Of a DNA stretch of 12,720 bases, positions 1 through 6,424 are shown piece after piece. Each line of letters opens with the position of its first letter. The stretch's first letter is position 1. This DNA comes from an uncultured Bacteroidales bacterium (GTDB lineage Bacteria; Bacteroidota; Bacteroidia; Bacteroidales; UBA932). The stretch is from positions 1 to 12,720 of the forward strand of contig URCV01000046.1 in NCBI GenBank assembly GCA_900546445.1. The letters are read 5' to 3'. Below the pieces are notes generated by a model. It saw only the letters and a program-made list of their open reading frames with translations, was not told where the DNA came from and ran no database searches. Position numbers and translations under genes: made by a program.

Positions 1-92
1 TGTTGCGCATATATCAGCTGTAGTATATTCTTTATTAATGCAAACTTCAGTAAAATCTTAAACTGCACTTGCTTTGACAATTAATGATAAAC

Positions 93-134
93 AATCTAAA
101 AGCACTCTAATCGTTATCGGAGTGCTTTTAGATT
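93..134. terminator. Perfect 15-bp inverted repeat, probable bidirectional terminator
   Basis: AATCTAAAAGCACTC (93-107) is exactly complementary to GAGTGCTTTTAGATT (120-134), leaving a 12-nt loop. The GC-richer core (GCACTC/GAGTGC) is flanked by AAAA on the left and TTTT on the right, the usual look of a terminator that works in both directions. It lies 30 bp before the lipoprotein gene, so it probably ends a transcript from a gene left of the window, or insulates the lipoprotein gene. Its function is inferred; the repeat is seen directly. Bases 1-92 hold no convincing gene. Confidence 0.65.
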
Positions 135-164
135 ACTAATCGCTAAAAAAATACCATATGACTT

Positions 165-620
165 ATGAAAAAGAGCCTATTCATTTTATTAACTCTGTTT
201 TTGTGTGCGTCTTGCTACAGGCAAGAGAAAGTGCTATACTCATCGGACGTCTTTTTAAAGAATAATACCGGCCGAGTCATCGAAGTGATGAAGGGTGCTA
301 AGGTAGTTGATGTCTTGAAAGACGGCAAGGAAGCGTGGCTATATTCGACTCGTTCTTCGACAGATTTCGAAGAAGTGTCGTTGGAAAAGATGATGAATGA
401 ACATCCGGAAAAGTTCGAGGACATTTATATTTACGATGTTACCGATGATAGCCGTGTACTATTGAAGAAATGGAGTATAGGAGAACGGGAGCAGCCGGGC
501 AAGCAACTGTACAGATTGTCCGACAGTGAATTGATGGTGCATCACGAACATGGATGGGGAGAGGTGTTCATAATGTATGATTATATTTTCATCGTAAAGC
601 CGGAAGACATAGGACTGTAA
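165..620 (+). CDS. Small lipoprotein of unknown function
   Basis: A 151-residue protein I do not recognise. It begins with a short positive stretch (MKK), a hydrophobic core (SLFILLTLFL) and a lipobox-like LCASC, so Cys17 is the likely lipidated residue and the mature protein of about 135 residues is probably membrane-anchored on the periplasmic side or exported to the outer membrane. The -3 position of the lipobox is Cys rather than the usual Leu, which is slightly off. The mature part is mixed charged and aromatic with no repeats or catalytic motif I can name; the stretch KNNTGRVIEVMKG after the anchor looks like a beta-strand start. The start is supported by the signal sequence. No TAnnTTTG promoter is visible just upstream. 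It ends 44 bp before pyrH, which has its own -7 box, so it is probably a single-gene unit. Confidence 0.8.
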   Translation: MKKSLFILLTLFLCASCYRQEKVLYSSDVFLKNNTGRVIEVMKGAKVVDVLKDGKEAWLYSTRSSTDFEEVSLEKMMNEHPEKFEDIYIYDVTDDSRVLLKKWSIGEREQPGKQLYRLSDSELMVHHEHGWGEVFIMYDYIFIVKPEDIGL

Positions 621-628
621 GTTGTAGG

Positions 629-658
629 TTAGAATATGGCAAAAAATGCTTACATTTG
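629..658 (+). promoter_or_regulatory. Putative promoter of pyrH-frr, immediately before the start codon
   Basis: TACATTTG at 651-658 is a full match to the Bacteroidetes -7 consensus TAnnTTTG. The -33 element is weak: TTAG at 629-632 with an 18-bp spacer instead of TTTG. The G of the box is only 6 nt before the pyrH ATG at 665. Transcription is expected to start a few bases after the box, so the mRNA would have almost no leader. The box is seen; promoter activity is inferred. Confidence 0.55.
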
Positions 659-664
659 TAAACT

Positions 665-1369
665 ATGTATAAAAGAGTACTTTTGAAATTGAGTGGCGAG
701 AGCCTCGGAGGCCCTTCGGGAAAGGGTCTTGACGAGAGCCGTCTCGCCAAATATGCCGAAGAAGTGGTGAGCGCCGTGCGCGCCGGACATCAGGTGGCCA
801 TCGTGAATGGAGGTGGAAACATCTTCCGTGGTCTGCAAGGAGCCGGTAAGGGCTTCGACAGGGTCGACGGCGACAAGATGGGAATGCTTGCCACGGTGAT
901 AAACTCTCTGGCTTTATGCCAATTCATCCGCGCCCTGGGCGTTCGTGCGGAAGTGTTCACGGCGACTCCGATGGAGCCTGTAGCCAGATACTACGTGCGG
1001 GATGCCGCCCTTCGATTGATGGAAGAGGGAGGTGTGGCCTTGATAGCCGGAGGCACCGGAAATCCGTTCTTCACGACGGACAGCGGCGCAGCCCTCCGCG
1101 CCTTGGAACTTAAGGCAGATGCCCTTTTGAAAGCCACTCGTGTGGATGGAGTATATACGGCCGATCCGGAAAAGGATCCAAGTGCCACGAAATACGATGA
1201 GTTGTCCTTCGACAAGGCCCTTTCGGACCATCTGAAGGTGATGGACGCCACCGCCTTCGCACTTTGCGAGCAGGGTAATGTCCCTATCGTAGTCTTCAAT
1301 GTAGACGAGGAAGGTGCTCTGGGAAGACTTCTCGACGGAGAGAAATTAGGAACAATCGTACACGCTTAA
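665..1369 (+). CDS. pyrH: UMP kinase (uridylate kinase)
   Basis: Phosphorylates UMP to UDP with ATP, the step that feeds UTP and CTP synthesis; the bacterial enzyme is a cytosolic hexamer of the amino-acid-kinase fold, generally activated by GTP and inhibited by UTP. At 234 residues it has the normal family length. Visible motifs are KRVLLKLSGES (3-13), the nucleotide-binding NGGGNIFRG (48-56), DKMGMLATVIN (70-80), the UMP-binding GGTGNPFFTTDS (129-140), and KATRVDGVYTADP (156-168) that contacts ATP. The start is fixed by the family N-terminus MYKRVLLKLSGE; no Shine-Dalgarno is present and the -7 box sits 6 nt upstream. frr follows after 11 nt, so the two form an operon, as in many bacteria. 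Confidence 0.97.
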   Translation: MYKRVLLKLSGESLGGPSGKGLDESRLAKYAEEVVSAVRAGHQVAIVNGGGNIFRGLQGAGKGFDRVDGDKMGMLATVINSLALCQFIRALGVRAEVFTATPMEPVARYYVRDAALRLMEEGGVALIAGGTGNPFFTTDSGAALRALELKADALLKATRVDGVYTADPEKDPSATKYDELSFDKALSDHLKVMDATAFALCEQGNVPIVVFNVDEEGALGRLLDGEKLGTIVHA

Positions 1370-1380
1370 TAATTACAGAT

Positions 1381-1950
1381 ATGCTTACAGAAAACGCAAA
1401 ACAGGTCATCACTACGGCCAGCTCGAAGATGATGGACGCGGTGACTTTCCTCGAGGAAAGCCTGAAGAACTACAGGGTAGGAAAGGCTAATACACAGGTA
1501 TTCAATAAGGTCCTCGTAAACTACTACGGCACCCCTACACCACTTCCACAGGTGGGTTCGGTTACCGCACCGGATGCGAAGACCCTCGCCATCCAGCCGT
1601 GGGAGCGCTCGCTCATCCCGGCCATCGAGAAAGCCATTATCGATGCTAACATAGGCCTTACTCCTTCTAATAATGGCGAGACCATCCGTTGCACGGTGCC
1701 TGCTCTTACCGAAGACAGGCGTAAGGAACTTTGCAAGAACGCGAAGGCCGAAGGCGAGAATGCTAAAATCGTCATCCGTAACGCTCGTCGCGATGCCGTC
1801 GACGCATTGAAGAAGGCCGTAAAGAACGAAGGCTTGAGCGAAGACGTGCAGAAAGAAGGTGAAGAGGAAGTTCAGAAACTGACCGACAAGAGAGTGAAGG
1901 AAGTGGACGAACTGGTAGCCGCTAAGGAGAAAGACATTCTCTCCGTATAG
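1381..1950 (+). CDS. frr: Ribosome recycling factor
   Basis: Works with EF-G after termination to split the 70S post-termination complex so that subunits can be reused. The 189-residue length is typical (about 185). Family landmarks are the N-terminal helix with YRVGKAN (31-37), the domain-II segment VNYYGTPTPLPQVGSV (46-61), IQPWE (71-75), GETIRCTVPALTEDRRKEL (99-117), and IRNARRDA (132-139) in the long three-helix bundle. The C-terminal helices are rich in Lys and Glu as expected. It is separated by 11 nt from pyrH and shares its transcript. A hairpin with a T tract at 1987-2020 lies 37 nt after the stop and may end this transcript. Confidence 0.97.
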   Translation: MLTENAKQVITTASSKMMDAVTFLEESLKNYRVGKANTQVFNKVLVNYYGTPTPLPQVGSVTAPDAKTLAIQPWERSLIPAIEKAIIDANIGLTPSNNGETIRCTVPALTEDRRKELCKNAKAEGENAKIVIRNARRDAVDALKKAVKNEGLSEDVQKEGEEEVQKLTDKRVKEVDELVAAKEKDILSV

Positions 1951-1956
1951 AAAGTT

Positions 1957-1987
1957 TTTGATAATTCGAAATATTTATTTATCTTTG
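1957..1987 (+). promoter_or_regulatory. Promoter of the rplM-rpsI-(rpsB-tsf) group
   Basis: TTTG at 1957-1960 and TATCTTTG at 1980-1987 match both Bacteroidetes elements, separated by exactly 19 bp. Transcription should begin about 3-6 nt after the box, near 1991, giving a leader of about 60 nt before the rplM ATG at 2053. The sequence after the box, GCGACCCCTTT, closely resembles that of the 16S rRNA promoter in this window (GCAATCCCTTT). The -33 element begins 7 nt after the frr stop codon. Confidence 0.8.
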
Positions 1988-2020
1988 CGACCCCTTTGAA
2001 AGGAGGGATCGCAATTTTTT
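1987..2020 (+). terminator. Terminator-like hairpin overlapping the rplM promoter and leader
   Basis: GCGA (1987-1990) pairs with TCGC (2009-2012), CCC (1991-1993) with GGG (2005-2007), and CTT (1994-1996) with AGG (2001-2003, one G-T wobble), with single-A bulges at 2004 and 2008. AA and then six T residues (2015-2020) follow directly. A transcript reading through from frr would contain the whole hairpin. A transcript starting near 1991 would lack the GCGA arm and could form only the shorter CCCCTT/AAGGaGG stem. It may be the frr terminator, an rplM attenuator, or both. L13 leader regulation is known in several phyla; I cannot check a match to any described family here. Confidence 0.5.
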
Positions 2021-2045
2021 ATTAAAGTATTAATCATTAAAGTAT
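2021..2045 (+). repeat. 10-bp direct repeat in the rplM leader
   Basis: ATTAAAGTAT occurs at 2021-2030 and again at 2036-2045, separated by TAATC (period 15). The second copy ends 7 nt before the rplM start codon, so the repeat covers the region contacted by the initiating ribosome. It could be a recent small duplication or an A-rich translation enhancer; no function is shown. Confidence 0.6.
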
Positions 2046-2052
2046 CAAGACA

Positions 2053-2505
2053 ATGGACACACTTAGCTACAAAACAGTATCGCTGAACAAGGCTACTGCG
2101 GAAAAGAAGTGGTTGGTCATTGATGCGACAGATCTCGCACTTGGTCGTCTTGCATCCAGGATTGCTCTTATCCTTCGCGGTAAGAACAAGCCGGGATTCA
2201 CACCTAACGTTGATTGCGGTGATAACGTAATCGTCATCAACGCAGAGAAGGTGGCTCTTAAGGGTAAGAAGATGACTAATCGCGTGTACGTACGCTACAC
2301 CGGATATCCGGGAGGACAGCGTTTCAGCACGCCGGCAGAGATTCTCGCCAAGAGACCGACAGAACTCATTAGGAGAGCTGTTAAGGGTATGCTCCCTAAG
2401 ACTCGTCTTGGAGACAAGGTTCTCGGAAACCTCTACATCTATGCAGGTCCTGAGCACCCACACCAAGCACAAAACCCTACAGAAATTAAGTTGAACGAAA
2501 TTTAA
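2053..2505 (+). CDS. rplM: 50S ribosomal protein L13 (uL13)
   Basis: An early-assembling large-subunit protein that binds 23S rRNA. The 150-residue protein has the family signature from the N-terminal KKWLVIDATDLALGRLASRIA (18-38) through LRGKNKPGFTPNVDCGD (41-57), the VINAEKVALKGKKM segment (61-74), and YTGYPGG (82-88), to a C-terminal YAGPEHPHQAQNP. The start is supported by alignment of the whole length to L13 and by an A-rich, T-rich leader without a strong Shine-Dalgarno. rpsI follows after 9 nt, the almost universal L13-S9 pair. It is driven by a promoter at 1957-1987 and may be controlled by the hairpin just inside its leader. Confidence 0.97.
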   Translation: MDTLSYKTVSLNKATAEKKWLVIDATDLALGRLASRIALILRGKNKPGFTPNVDCGDNVIVINAEKVALKGKKMTNRVYVRYTGYPGGQRFSTPAEILAKRPTELIRRAVKGMLPKTRLGDKVLGNLYIYAGPEHPHQAQNPTEIKLNEI

Positions 2506-2514
2506 ACAGAGCAA

Positions 2515-2904
2515 ATGGAACAGACACACGCCCTTGGAAGACGTAAAACAGCTGTAGCTCGCGTTTATCTCTCAGCAGGTGCAGGTAACATTACCATTAA
2601 CGGCCGTCCGGTTGAAGACTACTTCAAGGAAGACACACTCCGTTACATCGTAATGCAGGCATTCACTGAAACTGAAACTACCGGTAAGTTCGACGCTAAG
2701 GTAACCATCATCGGTGGTGGTACCAAGGGTCAGGCTGAGGCAGTTCGTCTCGGAATCGCACGCGCACTTTGCGAGATCGACAAGGAAGCTTATCGTCCTG
2801 CACTTAAGGCCGCCGGCCTTCTCACCCGCGACGCACGTGAGGTTGAGCGTAAGAAACCTGGTCAGCCAGGCGCACGCAGACGCTTCCAGTTCAGTAAACG
2901 TTAG
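2515..2904 (+). CDS. rpsI: 30S ribosomal protein S9 (uS9)
   Basis: A small-subunit head protein whose C-terminal tail reaches the P-site tRNA. It is 129 residues, normal length. It shows the N-terminal ALGRRKTAVARVYL, the central GGGTKGQAEAVRLGIARAL, and the invariant basic ending GARRRFQFSKR. The start is the ATG 9 nt after the rplM stop, in the same operon. A weak AT-rich inverted repeat, CAGTAA (2892-2897) with TTACTG (2911-2916), followed by six T residues, overlaps the stop codon. It could cause partial termination before rpsB, but the stem is only 6 bp and mostly A-T. Confidence 0.97.
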   Translation: MEQTHALGRRKTAVARVYLSAGAGNITINGRPVEDYFKEDTLRYIVMQAFTETETTGKFDAKVTIIGGGTKGQAEAVRLGIARALCEIDKEAYRPALKAAGLLTRDAREVERKKPGQPGARRRFQFSKR

Positions 2905-2923
2905 TTATTATTACTGTTTTTTA

Positions 2924-3015
2924 CGCACAGTTGCGGTTATGAAACTTTCCCCATTGTGGAGGTTGCCGCGCTGCGGAAAATCTTCGAGATTGGCCTAAGG
3001 CCACTACCCGAAGGT
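2924..3015 (+). promoter_or_regulatory. Structured intercistronic region before rpsB, candidate S2 leader
   Basis: The 145-nt gap between rpsI and rpsB contains a row of short inverted repeats: CGCAcagtTGCG (2924-2935), CCGCgctGCGG (2966-2976), AATCTtcgAGATT (2979-2991), TGGCCtaaGGCCA (2991-3003) and ACCcgaaGGT (3006-3015). A competing fold pairs TGCGGT (2932-2937) with GCCGCG (2965-2970) around an inner AAC/GTT and CCAttgTGG stem, and is exclusive with the first two hairpins. No TAnnTTTG box is seen in the gap, so the region is probably transcribed from the rplM promoter. Leaders that let S2 repress its own operon are known in bacteria; that this is one is an inference. The 3' part (3016-3049) is unstructured and A-rich, as expected before a start codon. 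Confidence 0.45.
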
Positions 3016-3049
3016 TGATGAAAAGAGAAAAATTAAAGAAAAAGACATT

Positions 3050-3871
3050 ATGTCCAGAACAAATTTCCAAGAATTGCTTGATGCAGGCGTACACTTCGGA
3101 CACCTCGCCCGTAAGTGGAACCCTAAAATGGCACCATACATCTTCGACCAGAAGAATGGCATCCATATCATCGACCTGCACAAGACAGTCGTTAAAATCG
3201 ACGAAGCTGCGGATGCAATGAAGGATTTGGCTAAACAGGGCCGTAAAATCCTTTTCGTAGCTACCAAGAAGCAGGCTAAGGAAATTATTTCCGAGAAAGC
3301 TACTTCCGTAGGTATGCCATCTATCACCGAGCGTTGGGCCGGTGGTATGCTTACCAATTTCCCTACTATCCGTAAGGCCATCAAGAAGATGAGCACCATC
3401 GACAAGATGAAGGAGGATGGTACATACGAGAAACTCGCTAAGCGTGAGCGCCTCCAGGTAGACAGACAGAGAGCTAAGCTTGAGAAGAACCTCGGCTCGA
3501 TCAGAGATATGAGCCGTCTTCCATCAGCACTCTTCGTAGTCGACGTACAGAAAGAGGCTAACGCGGTAAAAGAGGCCAACCGTTTGAATATACCGGTTTT
3601 CGCAATGGTTGATACATGTTGCGATCCAAGCCCTATTGATTATGTGATTCCGGCTAACGATGATGCTACAAAGAGTATCGAGGCAGTTCTCGACGCACTT
3701 TGCGCAGCCATCCAGGAAGGTCTCGACGAGCGTAAACTCGAGAAGGAAAAAGAAGCTGAAACAGAGGCTAAAGAGGTAGTTGGAAAGCCAGCTGAGCGTA
3801 AACTCCGTTCACGTAAGGGAGCCGCTAAGACAGAGGCACCGGCAGAAACCGAAGCTCCTGCAGCAGAATAA
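3050..3871 (+). CDS. rpsB: 30S ribosomal protein S2 (uS2)
   Basis: Late-assembling small-subunit protein that joins near S1 on the back of the 30S particle. Family features include NFQELLDAGVHFGH near the N-terminus, WNPKMAPYIF, NGIHIIDLHKT, the ILFVATKKQAKEII strand-helix and ITERWAGGMLTNF. The usual S2 core ends near residue 225; the last 45 or so residues form a Lys, Glu and Ala-rich tail ending in TEAPAETEAPAAE. Such low-complexity tails are common on Bacteroidetes S2 and make the 273-residue length longer than the roughly 240 of E. coli. The start is supported by the family N-terminus and an A-rich upstream stretch. tsf follows after 33 nt, the universal rpsB-tsf pair. Confidence 0.97.
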   Translation: MSRTNFQELLDAGVHFGHLARKWNPKMAPYIFDQKNGIHIIDLHKTVVKIDEAADAMKDLAKQGRKILFVATKKQAKEIISEKATSVGMPSITERWAGGMLTNFPTIRKAIKKMSTIDKMKEDGTYEKLAKRERLQVDRQRAKLEKNLGSIRDMSRLPSALFVVDVQKEANAVKEANRLNIPVFAMVDTCCDPSPIDYVIPANDDATKSIEAVLDALCAAIQEGLDERKLEKEKEAETEAKEVVGKPAERKLRSRKGAAKTEAPAETEAPAAE

Positions 3872-3904
3872 TCCATTTGTTAAACTGTTAGAAATATAAA
3901 AATT

Positions 3905-4900
3905 ATGGCAATTACAGCAGCAGACGTAATGAAGTTACGTAAAATGACTTCAGCAGGTATGATGGATTGCAAGAAAGCCCTCGAGGAAGCAGAAGGCGAC
4001 TTCAACAAGGCGATTGGCATCATCCGTGAGAAAGGTAAACTTGTAGCAGCCAAGAGAGCAGACCGCGAGACCTCAGAGGGCGCAGTTAAGGCTCGTATCG
4101 AAGGCAACAGGGCTATTCTCATCTGTCTCGGTTGTGAGACCGACTTCGTGTCTCGTAACTCAGACTTCCAAAATCTTGCAGAAGCTATTGCAGACGTAGC
4201 TATCGCTAACGCACCTGCAGACATCGATGCCCTCAAGGCTTGCAAGATGGCCGACGGCTATACAGTAGAGGAGGCAGTTGAGGCTCAGACAGGTAAAACT
4301 GGTGAGAAGCACGTTCTTTGCTACTATGCCATCGTAGAGGCTCCTTTCGTAGCTTCATACATCCACACTCTTAACGGAAAGATCGGCGCTATCGTGGGTT
4401 TCAACAAAGAAATCCCTGCTGACCTCGCAAAGGGTGTAGTAATGCAGGTCGCTTCTATGAACCCGGTTGCCATCAGCGCAGCTGATTGCTCTAAGGAAGT
4501 TGTCGACAACGAACTCGCAGTAGCAGTTCAGAAGACACGCGAAGAGATGGTTCTCAAGGCAGTTGAGGCCGCACTCAAGAAGGCTGGCATCAACCCTGCA
4601 CACGTGGATAGCGAAGAGCACATCGAGTCTAACACCGCTAAGGGTTGGCTCACTCCGGAGCAGGCAGAGCAGGCTCGCGAAATCATCCGCACGGTTTCAG
4701 CTGAGAAAGCAGCTAACCTTAACGAGCAGATGATTCAGAACATCGCTAACGGTCGTCTCCAGAAGTTCTTCAAAGAGCAGACTCTCGAGGAGCAGGAGTA
4801 CCAGATGAGCGATGACCATATCAGCGTAAAGGCCGCTATCCAGGCTGCTGATAAGGATGCGAAAGTAGTCGCTTTCAAGCGTTTCTCACTCGCCGACTAA
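3905..4900 (+). CDS. tsf: Elongation factor Ts
   Basis: Nucleotide exchange factor that removes GDP from EF-Tu so it can bind GTP again. The N-terminal domain reads ITAADVMKLRKMTSAGMMDCKKALEEAEGD in outline (residues 3-32, quoted here only as landmarks), and the EF-Tu-contacting TDFV motif is at 79-82 within LGCETDFVSRN. At 331 residues it is longer than the 283 of E. coli, with extra sequence in the second half of the protein, which is the usual Bacteroidetes form. The C-terminal module is also recognisable. It lies 33 nt after rpsB on the same transcript and is followed 24 nt after its stop by a strong intrinsic terminator. Confidence 0.96.
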   Translation: MAITAADVMKLRKMTSAGMMDCKKALEEAEGDFNKAIGIIREKGKLVAAKRADRETSEGAVKARIEGNRAILICLGCETDFVSRNSDFQNLAEAIADVAIANAPADIDALKACKMADGYTVEEAVEAQTGKTGEKHVLCYYAIVEAPFVASYIHTLNGKIGAIVGFNKEIPADLAKGVVMQVASMNPVAISAADCSKEVVDNELAVAVQKTREEMVLKAVEAALKKAGINPAHVDSEEHIESNTAKGWLTPEQAEQAREIIRTVSAEKAANLNEQMIQNIANGRLQKFFKEQTLEEQEYQMSDDHISVKAAIQAADKDAKVVAFKRFSLAD

Positions 4901-4924
4901 TCTACACAGATTAACGATAAAATT

Positions 4925-4955
4925 GGCCGTCTCAAAAATAGAGATGGCCTTTTTT
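4925..4955 (+). terminator. Intrinsic terminator of the ribosomal operon
   Basis: GGCCGTCTC (4925-4933) pairs with GAGATGGCC (4941-4949), a 9-bp stem with one G-T wobble and a 7-nt A-rich loop, followed at once by six T residues (4950-4955). It sits 24 nt after the tsf stop and ends the rplM-rpsI-rpsB-tsf transcript. The next promoter begins within or just after its T tract. Confidence 0.92.
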
Positions 4956-4972
4956 ATTTCGTACTTATTTGC

Positions 4973-4980
4973 GAACTTTG
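4973..4980 (+). promoter_or_regulatory. Putative -7 box of the flippase operon, 4 nt before its ATG
   Basis: GAACTTTG at 4973-4980 matches TAnnTTTG in all fixed positions except the first (G for T). The only -33 candidate at the usual distance is the T run of the tsf terminator (4950-4955). The start codon is at 4985, so a transcript from this box would be leaderless. Because the operon follows a strong terminator it needs its own promoter in this 29-bp space, which supports the call despite the imperfect match. Confidence 0.45.
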
Positions 4981-4984
4981 GCGT

Positions 4985-6424
4985 ATGAATTTAAAGGCGT
5001 TGGCTAAAGACACTGCCATCTATGGGCTGAGCAGTATCGTGGGCAGGTTCTTGAACTACCTGCTTGTCCCGCTGTACACCTACAAGATAGCGGCAGAATC
5101 AGGAGGTTATGGCATCGTGACTAACCTCTATGCCTATTCCGCACTGCTTCTTTGTCTGCTAACCTTCGGTATGGAAACCACCTTTTTCCGCTTTAGCGGC
5201 AGAGACGATGAAGACCCGCAGAAAGTCTATTCTACTGCTCTGAAGATGGTTGGTGGGGTGGTATTGGCCTTCTGGGTGTGCGTATTTGCCTTTCTGAAGC
5301 CCATCAGCTCGTCTATGGGCTATGCCTCCCATCCGGAATACATCGCTTGTTTCGCGCTCATCTCCGGAATGGACGCAGTGCAGGCCATAATGTTCAGCAG
5401 GCTCAGGCAGCTTCGTCGACCATTGAAATTTATGGCATTCAAGATGACGTTCATTCTGCTGAACATCGCCCTGAACCTGTTCATCTTCCTGCTGATGCCG
5501 CGAGTTTCGGGATTGGCCCCTATCTTCGAGCGTTTCGACGGGGGCGTGGGCCTGATTTTCTTTGCCAATCTGCTATGCACCGCAGTGATTTCCCTGATGT
5601 TCCTGCCCGAATTGAAGATGCTGCGGCTCCGGTTCGATAGGGAATTGGCCCGGAAGATGCTGAAATACTCATTCCCGCTGCTGCTGCTCTCGCTGGTAGG
5701 AATCCTGAACCAGGTGGCGGACAAGATTCTATTCCCTTATCTTATGCCAGGGGCGCAGGGTCAGGTCCAGCTCGGCATTTATGGTGCGTGCGTGAAATTG
5801 GCTATGATTATGGCGCTGCTGACTCAGGCCTTCCGTTATGCGTATGAGCCTATCGTGTTTAACGGCAAGAACGCGGGGGATAGGGAGGATAACTTGAGCG
5901 CTGGCACTAAATATTTCGTCATCTTTTCACTATTTGCATGGCTTTCAGTAATGATTTATATGCCGGTGCTCAAGCATTTCATTCAGCCGGCTTACTGGGC
6001 GGGTCTTAAGGTGGTGCCTATAGTGATGGCGGCGGAGATATTTATGGGAGTGTATTTTAACCTCTCTTTCTGGTATAAGCTCACTGACAAGACTTGGTGG
6101 GGCGCGGTGATGAGTGCCATAGGTGCGGTAGTGATGGTGGCGATAAATGTGGCTCTGGTGCCTCGTATAGGTTATATGGCCTGTGCTTGGGGTGGATTTG
6201 CGGGCTATGGTGTGGCCATGCTGCTGAGTTTCTTCATAGGCCGGCATTACTACCCGATTCGCTACGACCTTAAGAGTATGGGATGGTTCGTAGTGCTCAC
6301 GGCTGTCTTCTACGTGCTTTATGAGACTGTTTTGAGCAAGTGCTCGACCATAGTAGCCCTGCTGGGCGGCACAGTCCTACTTTTGATATTTATATATTTA
6401 ATTTACAGAGAGATAAAGAAATGA
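4985..6424 (+). CDS. Polysaccharide/lipid-linked oligosaccharide flippase family membrane protein
   Basis: A 479-residue, very hydrophobic protein of the MOP superfamily (Wzx/MATE-like polysaccharide biosynthesis proteins), which flip lipid-linked glycans across the inner membrane. The N-terminus has the family look, with a short amphipathic start followed by YGLSSIVGRFLNYLLVPLYT (13-32). The hydrophobic stretches suggest about 12-14 membrane segments, for example near 47-66, 85-106, 117-138, 150-171, 187-207 and 228-245, with short charged loops between. It could translocate a capsule, O-antigen-like or lipid II-type precursor; no glycosyltransferase gene lies nearby to say which, so substrate is unknown. 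The end overlaps the next gene by 4 nt (ATGA), showing translational coupling. Confidence 0.85.
   Translation: MNLKALAKDTAIYGLSSIVGRFLNYLLVPLYTYKIAAESGGYGIVTNLYAYSALLLCLLTFGMETTFFRFSGRDDEDPQKVYSTALKMVGGVVLAFWVCVFAFLKPISSSMGYASHPEYIACFALISGMDAVQAIMFSRLRQLRRPLKFMAFKMTFILLNIALNLFIFLLMPRVSGLAPIFERFDGGVGLIFFANLLCTAVISLMFLPELKMLRLRFDRELARKMLKYSFPLLLLSLVGILNQVADKILFPYLMPGAQGQVQLGIYGACVKLAMIMALLTQAFRYAYEPIVFNGKNAGDREDNLSAGTKYFVIFSLFAWLSVMIYMPVLKHFIQPAYWAGLKVVPIVMAAEIFMGVYFNLSFWYKLTDKTWWGAVMSAIGAVVMVAINVALVPRIGYMACAWGGFAGYGVAMLLSFFIGRHYYPIRYDLKSMGWFVVLTAVFYVLYETVLSKCSTIVALLGGTVLLLIFIYLIYREIKK

Noticed and set aside
1922..1960. GGAGA/TCTCC inverted repeat at the end of frr followed by a T run, as a terminator
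   Set aside because: The stem is 5 bp, inside the coding end, and the T run is about 10 nt away; the hairpin at 1987-2020 is a better candidate.
1975..2529. Long minus-strand open frame opposite rplM (184 codons), and other long antisense frames opposite the ribosomal, hexosaminidase and CHR genes
   Set aside because: They lie wholly opposite well-recognised genes, give no family-like protein and have no start context; they are shadows of the codon bias on the other strand.
2892..2922. CAGTAA/TTACTG stem plus T6 at the rpsI stop as a full terminator
   Set aside because: The stem is only 6 bp and mostly A-T with a 13-nt loop, and no promoter is seen before rpsB, so complete termination would leave rpsB-tsf unexpressed. 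Kept only as a possible part of the rpsB control region.
2939..2998. Short reading frame of 19 codons in the rpsI-rpsB gap, a possible leader peptide
   Set aside because: It lies across the hairpins, has no ribosome-binding context and no run of a regulatory amino acid; most likely chance.
6340..6420. Longer N-terminus for the cyclophilin, starting inside the flippase gene
   Set aside because: It would read through flippase sequence in another frame and bury the lipoprotein signal; the ATG at 6421 gives a normal signal peptide and an ATGA overlap.
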